NCBI GenBank assembly: GCA_903909905.1
Contig: CAIVXP010000013.1
Location: 1-10,941, forward strand
From: Akkermansiaceae bacterium
GTDB taxonomy: Bacteria; Verrucomicrobiota; Verrucomicrobiia; Verrucomicrobiales; Akkermansiaceae
Length of the DNA: 10,941 nt
Direction: 5' to 3'
Numbering within the stretch: the stretch's first letter is position 1; every line of letters starts with the position of its first letter. The notes beneath the pieces were generated by a model. The model saw only the letters and a program-made list of their open reading frames with translations. It ran no database searches and was not told the origin of the DNA. Positions 6,619 to 10,941 of the stretch are shown in pieces. The translations under genes were made by a program, and so were the position numbers.

Positions 6619-7221
6619 ATGAAATCGATTCGCCGCCTCACCCTTCTCGTCTTGCTGGCAGGCAGCATCAGCGGCCTGTTTGCCGGTGATTTCAGAACGG
6701 TGGTGATTGATGCCGGCCATGGCGGCCAAGACAACGGTGGGCAATGGGGGCGCGTCTACGAGAAACATCTCGCACTCGACACCGCCGTGCGGCTTGAGAA
6801 ACACCTCAAAAACATGGGTTATCGCACGGTCATGACACGCCGCAGCGATTATTTCCTCACCCTCCCGCAGCGCTGCCAAATCGCCAACCGCTATCGCGAC
6901 GCCATTTTTGTAAGCATCCACTTCAACTACACTTGGAAACAGGAGGTCAGCGGCCTGGAGACATTTTACTTCAACAGCGAAGGCCAAAAAATTGCCAATC
7001 AAGTTCAAAATAGTCTCATCCGCTTCACCCGATCCATCGATCGCAACGAAAAGTTTGCGCGCTTTTATGTGATTCGGAACACCAAAATGCCGTCCATTCT
7101 TGTCGAAGGTGGCTTCGTCAGCAATGAGGCCGAACGCAAACGCATGAAGACGGCACGCTTCCGTGAAGCTTTGGCCCGCGCAATTGCCGATGGCATTCGT
7201 CGCTACGAACGGGCCGGTTGA
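6619..7221 (+). CDS. Secreted N-acetylmuramoyl-L-alanine amidase (Amidase_3)
   Basis: This zinc amidase cleaves the bond between N-acetylmuramic acid and L-alanine in peptidoglycan during wall remodelling or daughter-cell separation. The 200-residue protein has a signal peptide (1-22, LLVLLAGSISGLFA) followed directly by one Amidase_3 domain. Predicted zinc ligands are His34 in VIDAGHGG, Glu49 in YEKH and His101 in SIHFN; the catalytic Glu163 is in ILVEGGFVSN. Other family features are MTRRSDYFLTLPQRCQIAN (72-90) and ARFYVIRNTKMP (147-158). It lacks the AMIN domain and SPOR, LysM or other wall-binding modules seen in larger amidases, so it is a minimal enzyme. The ATG at 6619 gives a clean signal peptide; no Shine-Dalgarno is evident. 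The absence of an autoinhibitory helix like that of E. coli AmiB/AmiC suggests control at expression level or by substrate access. Confidence 0.94.
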   Translation: MKSIRRLTLLVLLAGSISGLFAGDFRTVVIDAGHGGQDNGGQWGRVYEKHLALDTAVRLEKHLKNMGYRTVMTRRSDYFLTLPQRCQIANRYRDAIFVSIHFNYTWKQEVSGLETFYFNSEGQKIANQVQNSLIRFTRSIDRNEKFARFYVIRNTKMPSILVEGGFVSNEAERKRMKTARFREALARAIADGIRRYERAG

Positions 7222-7223
7222 TG

Positions 7224-7246
7224 AATCCGCAGCTACGGGTTTTTTT
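7224..7246 (+). terminator. Possible intrinsic terminator after the amidase gene
   Basis: AATCCG (7224-7229) can pair with CGGGTT (7236-7241), with one G-T wobble and a CAGCTA loop, running straight into a T tract (7240-7246). The stem is short, so termination may be partial. It lies just after the amidase stop and before the start of the next gene. Confidence 0.35.
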
Positions 7247-7294
7247 ACGCTTTTGAAAATGCATGCCCGCCTGGCACGGGCTAACATCTGCCCT

Positions 7295-8791
7295 ATGCCG
7301 GCAGTAACTGTTCAGCAAATGCGCGAGGCCGAGTACCGCGCGATGGATTCAGGTTTGTCCGAGGAGAAAATCCTCAATGAGGCGGGTTCAAATCTGGGGC
7401 ACGCGATTGCCAGATTTTTCCCTAAGCCGGGCCATGCCATCACCTACCTCGGCAAAGGCCACAACGCAGGCGATGCATTGGTCGCACTTAGGATTCTCCG
7501 CGACACATACGGATGGAAAATCTCAAGCCGCCTGTCTCACCCGATCGATGCCTGCACGCCAATCACCCGCAAAAAATGGAACGAGCTCGGCATCGCAGAA
7601 AATTTGTCCGCAATGCCGGATTGGCAAAACTGCGATCGCCCCCAGATCCTCATCGATGCCCTGCTCGGCATCGGCGCCCAAGGCCCGATGCGCGAACCGC
7701 TGCTCGCCATGGCCAAAGAAATGCGCTGGCTGCGCGAAAACGCCGGTGCCCGCATTGCCGCTGTCGACATCCCCTCGGGCATCGATGCCGATAGCGGCAC
7801 TGCCACACCCGGCACAGTCACCGCCGACCTCACACTGATGATCGGACTCGCAAAGCGCGGCCTGCTGATGTCTCACGCGGCGAGCCACACTGGAGCCCTG
7901 TCGCTTGTTCCCGTCGATTGCCTCAAGCACCCTCACCCTACCGACATTGAACTCATTTGCCCGCAAACTTTGCACTTCGGGAAATCACCCCGACCTTTCG
8001 ATTTCCACAAAGGCATGGCCGGCAGAGTCGCGATCCTTGCCGGTTCGACCAACTACCCCGGTGCGGCCGTGCTTGCCGCCATCGGCGCACTGCGTGGCGG
8101 CGCTGGACTCATCACGCTTCACACACCCAAAGCTGCCGCGCCGCTCATCGCCCCACGCTGCCCGCCAGAAATCATCATCCGCCCCTACTCGTCACCGCTC
8201 GAGCTGCTCAATACCCGCTTCGACTCGCTCGTGATCGGTTGCGGCATCGGCCAGCCGAATCAACACACCGAGGCTGAAATCATCCGCCTCATCGCCGAAA
8301 CCCGCGTGCCCACCGTCGTCGATGCCGACGCGCTCAACCTCATCGCCGCCAACTCACAAACCCACATCCTCGACGAGCGCCACCTGCTCACACCCCACCC
8401 CGGAGAATTTGCCCGACTCTTCCCCGGGCTCGCAAAAATTTCACGCGAAGCGGCAGTCTCAAGCTTCATCAAAAACTCGAAAGCCACCCTGCTTCTCAAA
8501 GGCTCACGCAGCCTCATCGCCCAGCACGGCCACCCGATCCTTGCCAACTCCACCGGCACCCCCGGTATGGCGACCGGTGGTCAAGGCGATCTGCTCTCCG
8601 GCATCATCGGCGCCCAACTCGCCGTCGGCCTCACACCCATCGAATCCGCCGCCCTCGGCGCATGGCTTTGCGGCCGTGCCGCCGAAATCGCCATCCACTC
8701 GCACTCACAATCCGAGCAATCCCTCAGCCCCAGCGACGCTACGAGCTACCTCGGCCACGCCTTCAGCGACTGGCAATGCTCGCAACGCTGA
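7295..8791 (+). CDS. nnr: Bifunctional NAD(P)HX epimerase / ADP- or ATP-dependent NAD(P)HX dehydratase
   Basis: This cytoplasmic metabolite-repair enzyme rescues NADH and NADPH that have become hydrated. The N-terminal YjeF domain interconverts R and S forms, and the C-terminal ribokinase-like domain dehydrates S-NAD(P)HX using a nucleotide. The product is 498 residues, typical of the fusion. Epimerase domain (about 1-215): VTVQQMREAEYRAM, GKGHNAGDALVA (53-64), LIDALLGIGAQGP (119-131) with Asp121, and AAVDIPSGIDADSG (155-168). Dehydratase domain (about 225-498): HKGMAGRVAILAGS, ALRGGAGLITL, VVDADALNLIA, LTPHPGEF, LLLKGS and GTPGMATGGQGDLLSGI (421-437) with catalytic Asp432. The ATG at 7295 is chosen because QMREAE should lie near the N-terminus; the open frame reaches back to 7163 inside the amidase gene. 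The glycine-rich epimerase loop departs from the usual GxGNNGGDG. Confidence 0.95.
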   Translation: MPAVTVQQMREAEYRAMDSGLSEEKILNEAGSNLGHAIARFFPKPGHAITYLGKGHNAGDALVALRILRDTYGWKISSRLSHPIDACTPITRKKWNELGIAENLSAMPDWQNCDRPQILIDALLGIGAQGPMREPLLAMAKEMRWLRENAGARIAAVDIPSGIDADSGTATPGTVTADLTLMIGLAKRGLLMSHAASHTGALSLVPVDCLKHPHPTDIELICPQTLHFGKSPRPFDFHKGMAGRVAILAGSTNYPGAAVLAAIGALRGGAGLITLHTPKAAAPLIAPRCPPEIIIRPYSSPLELLNTRFDSLVIGCGIGQPNQHTEAEIIRLIAETRVPTVVDADALNLIAANSQTHILDERHLLTPHPGEFARLFPGLAKISREAAVSSFIKNSKATLLLKGSRSLIAQHGHPILANSTGTPGMATGGQGDLLSGIIGAQLAVGLTPIESAALGAWLCGRAAEIAIHSHSQSEQSLSPSDATSYLGHAFSDWQCSQR

Positions 8792-8800
8792 CCTCTCGCT

Positions 8801-8838
8801 TAAAAGAAAAAACCAGTGACCCGTTGCCGGGCCACTGG
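8801..8838 (-). terminator. Strong rho-independent terminator of the P-II gene
   Basis: Read on the minus strand, CCAGTG-G-CCCG pairs with CGGG-T-CACTGG around a four-base loop (8813-8838; ten pairs, one internal mismatch). TTTTTTCTTTT follows immediately (8802-8812). It starts 29 bases after the P-II stop codon. On the plus strand the same hairpin has no T run after it, so it mainly serves the minus-strand gene while also sitting between two converging genes. Confidence 0.9.
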
Positions 8839-8867
8839 TCCACAAAACACGATGTAAAAGCAGCAAA

Positions 8868-9281
<414 letters not shown>

Positions 9282-9310
9282 TTACCTGTGCAGAAAATTA
9301 GCTTTAAGGG

Positions 9311-9344
9311 GCGGATATGACGAGTGGAAAAACCCGTAATCCGC
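9311..9344. repeat. Inverted repeat in the mscL to P-II intergenic region
   Basis: GCGGAT (9311-9316) and ATCCGC (9339-9344) can form a 6-bp stem, with extra pairing of ACG and CGT inside. A run of eight As follows on the plus strand, which reads as Ts before the hairpin on the minus strand, so it is not a standard terminator for mscL. It lies roughly 80-110 bases upstream of the predicted P-II start point, a usual distance for a sigma-54 activator site. Confidence 0.35.
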
Positions 9345-9383
9345 AAAAAAAAGCAGATCAAATCGGGGTTCCACGCCCTCAGC

Positions 9384-9818
9384 TCACTGCCGCTGCCTCA
9401 GTAAATCGCGGATTTCGGTGAGCAGCTTTTCCTGGGTGCCGACCTCAACCGGAGCCACCTCGACCGCCGCAGCCGCCTGTTTTTCGGTCAGCGCCTTAGC
9501 CTTGTTGATGGCCTTGACGACCAAAAACATGACAAACGCGACGATCACGAAGTTGATGGTGATGGTGACAAAATTTCCGTAGGCGAGCACCGCCGCCTGT
9601 TTTTTAGCCTCGGCAAGGCTCGTCGCGGTAACCCCGGAGGAAAGGGCCACAAACTTGTTGCTGAAGTCGACCCCACCCGAGATCCGCCCCACCAAGGGCA
9701 TGATCAGATCCTCGATGAACGAGGTCGAGAGCTTGGTGAACGCCGCGCCCATGACAAAGGCCACGGCCATGTCGATGAGGTTGCCCTTGAGTGCAAATTC
9801 CCTGAATTCCTTAAACAT
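9384..9818 (-). CDS. mscL: Large-conductance mechanosensitive channel MscL
   Basis: MscL is a homopentameric inner-membrane channel that opens under membrane tension to release solutes on hypo-osmotic shock. The 144-residue product has the amphipathic N-terminal helix MFKEFREFALKGN, TM1 (about 14-42, IDMAVAFVMGAAFTKLSTSF...DLIMPLVG), a periplasmic loop (SGGVDFSNKFVALSSG...) and TM2 (about 82-104, NFVTITINFVIVAFVMFLVVKAINK). An Ala/Val-rich linker leads to the cytoplasmic helix LLTEIRDLLRQ. All family landmarks are in place. The ATG at 9818 is chosen over one nine codons upstream because FKEFREFA is the universal start region. The gene reads in the same direction as the P-II gene 168 bases downstream, but separate promoters are likely. 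It is divergent from the aldehyde dehydrogenase across a 123-base gap. Confidence 0.97.
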   Translation of the reverse strand: MFKEFREFALKGNLIDMAVAFVMGAAFTKLSTSFIEDLIMPLVGRISGGVDFSNKFVALSSGVTATSLAEAKKQAAVLAYGNFVTITINFVIVAFVMFLVVKAINKAKALTEKQAAAAVEVAPVEVGTQEKLLTEIRDLLRQRQ

Positions 9819-9941
9819 GATGTGATGATTTGGTGTGAAACACACTCAACCCAAGACCACCCGCCGGGCCAAGCCTTTTCTGAACCTGCCTCTTGCCTCT
9901 TGAATCGCGAATCTGTTTCATGGAAGCCACAAAGCGCTTCA

Positions 9942-10941
9942 ATGGCACGCAAACCTCCAGCCCGCCCGAACTCCGCCCGCGAACTCCTCTTCGGCGACCT
10001 CTGGGAATTCGACCCCGCACCCGAATCCGCGCCCGCCCACATCGAGCCACACTACGAGCTGTTCATCAACGGACGCTTCGTCGCCGCAAATTCACGCCGG
10101 CGCTTTGATTCGATCTCCCCCCGCGACGGCACCAAGCTCGCCGAAATTTCCGAAGCCAAGGCCGCCGATGTCGATGCGGCTTATCAAGCCGCCGCCAAAG
10201 CCTTCAAATCGTGGAGCAAAATCCCCGGCCGCGACCGCTCGAAATTCCTCTTCCGCATCGCCCGACTCCTCCAGGACCGAGCCCGCGAATTCGCCGTCGC
10301 CGAAACCCTCGACGGCGGCAAACCGATCCGCGAGTCACGCGACTTCGACCTGCCGATGGCGGCCGCGCACTTTTTCTATCACGCCGGCTGGGCCGACAAA
10401 CTCGATCATGTCACCCCCGGTCGCAGGCTTGCGCCACTCGGCGTCGTCGGCCAGGTGATCCCATGGAATTTTCCCCTTCTCATGCTGGCATGGAAAATCG
10501 CGCCAGCCCTCGCCACCGGCAACACAGTGGTGATCAAACCCGCCGAAACGACATCGATCACTGCGCTGAAGTTTGCATCGATCCTGCAAGATGCCGGACT
10601 TCCCCCCGGCGTGGTCAACATCGTCACCGGCGGAGCCGAAACTGGCGCACTGGTGGTCAATCATCCGCATGCCGCAAAGATCGCCTTCACTGGATCGACC
10701 GAGGTCGGAAAAATGATCCAACACTCGCTCGCCGGCACTGGTAAAAAACTCTCTCTCGAACTCGGTGGCAAGGCCGCCAACATCGTCTTCGAAGACGCAC
10801 CACTCGATCAAGCGGTCGAAGGGGTGATCAATGGCATCTTTTTCAATCAAGGCCATGTATGCTGCGCCGGGTCCCGCCTCCTCGTGCAGGAAGGCATCGC
10901 CACGGCATTCACCGCACGCTTGAAACGCCGCATGGCAAGCC
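9942..10941 (+). CDS. Aldehyde dehydrogenase, NAD(P)-dependent (3' end outside window)
   Basis: The enzyme oxidises an aldehyde to the carboxylic acid with NAD(P)+. The first 333 residues are present; the frame is open at the window edge, so perhaps a third of a typical enzyme is missing. An N-terminal extension of about 35 residues precedes YELFINGRFV. Family motifs: catalytic-site IPWNFP with Asn176, cofactor Lys199 in VIKPAE, FTGSTEVGK (249-257), general base Glu273 in ELGGK, and the nucleophile Cys307 in FFNQGHVCCAGSR (300-312). The NQGHVCCAGSR form and the extension resemble, by recall, the pair of aldehyde dehydrogenases encoded beside deoxyribose-phosphate aldolase (deoC) in some bacteria. 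An acetaldehyde or other short-aldehyde substrate is therefore plausible but unproven. The ATG at 9942 is used; an in-frame TTG at 9900 is the alternative. Confidence 0.95.
   Translation, partial: MARKPPARPNSARELLFGDLWEFDPAPESAPAHIEPHYELFINGRFVAANSRRRFDSISPRDGTKLAEISEAKAADVDAAYQAAAKAFKSWSKIPGRDRSKFLFRIARLLQDRAREFAVAETLDGGKPIRESRDFDLPMAAAHFFYHAGWADKLDHVTPGRRLAPLGVVGQVIPWNFPLLMLAWKIAPALATGNTVVIKPAETTSITALKFASILQDAGLPPGVVNIVTGGAETGALVVNHPHAAKIAFTGSTEVGKMIQHSLAGTGKKLSLELGGKAANIVFEDAPLDQAVEGVINGIFFNQGHVCCAGSRLLVQEGIATAFTARLKRRMAS

Noticed and set aside
7272..7290. TGGCACG just upstream of the NAD(P)HX gene, like a sigma-54 -24 element
   Set aside because: The following TGC is about five bases too far away for a -24/-12 promoter, and the motif is part of a small GCCCG/CGGGC repeat.
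7163..7294. Upstream extension of the NAD(P)HX reading frame
   Set aside because: It overlaps the amidase coding region, and the family N-terminus begins just after the ATG at 7295.
9819..9845. Longer mscL N-terminus from the ATG at 9845
   Set aside because: It adds nine residues (MCFTPNHHI) before the universal MscL start region, with no ribosome-binding signal to favour it.
9923..9940. GAAGC/GCTTC hairpin before the aldehyde dehydrogenase start
   Set aside because: Five base pairs with an eight-base loop is within chance expectation; no regulatory context supports it.

Overview
The window is about 10.9 kb of gene-dense, GC-rich chromosomal DNA with housekeeping and lineage-conserved genes. 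I see no insertion sequence, integrase, tRNA, rRNA or CRISPR array. The protein set and the near absence of Shine-Dalgarno sequences suggest a Verrucomicrobia-type bacterium (a Verrucomicrobiales or Akkermansiaceae relative). That placement is from recall of protein styles, not from a search.

Layout. 19-2199 is uvrB (nucleotide excision repair), carrying an extra block of about 43 residues. 2232-2501 is a small helical, probably DNA-binding protein ending in a beta-clamp-type QPSLF tail. 2630-3013 is a two-helix membrane protein with a zinc-ribbon-like cysteine pattern. 3075-5485 is a tightly coupled same-strand set: a secreted protein with two FKBP domains, an exported rhodanese-like protein, pyrimidine/purine nucleoside phosphorylase PpnP, and a DUF2459 lipoprotein. 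They are joined by ATGA and TGATG overlaps or a 22-base gap. 5628-6500 is a secreted beta-rich protein of unknown function. 6619-7221 is a secreted N-acetylmuramoyl-L-alanine amidase (Amidase_3). 7295-8791 is the fused NAD(P)HX epimerase/dehydratase.

The strand then switches. On the minus strand are a P-II nitrogen regulator (8868-9215), with a near-consensus sigma-54 promoter and a strong intrinsic terminator, and the mechanosensitive channel mscL (9384-9818). An aldehyde dehydrogenase starts at 9942 on the plus strand and runs off the window end.

Themes. Repair (UvrB and perhaps the clamp-tail protein) opens the window. The middle is rich in envelope proteins (FKBP, rhodanese-like, DUF2459, beta-rich protein, amidase). 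The right end holds metabolite repair, nitrogen sensing and osmotic protection. No complete new defence or mobile system is visible. The most novel leads are the clamp-tail protein, the UvrB insertion, the envelope gene set and the sigma-54 control region of the P-II gene.
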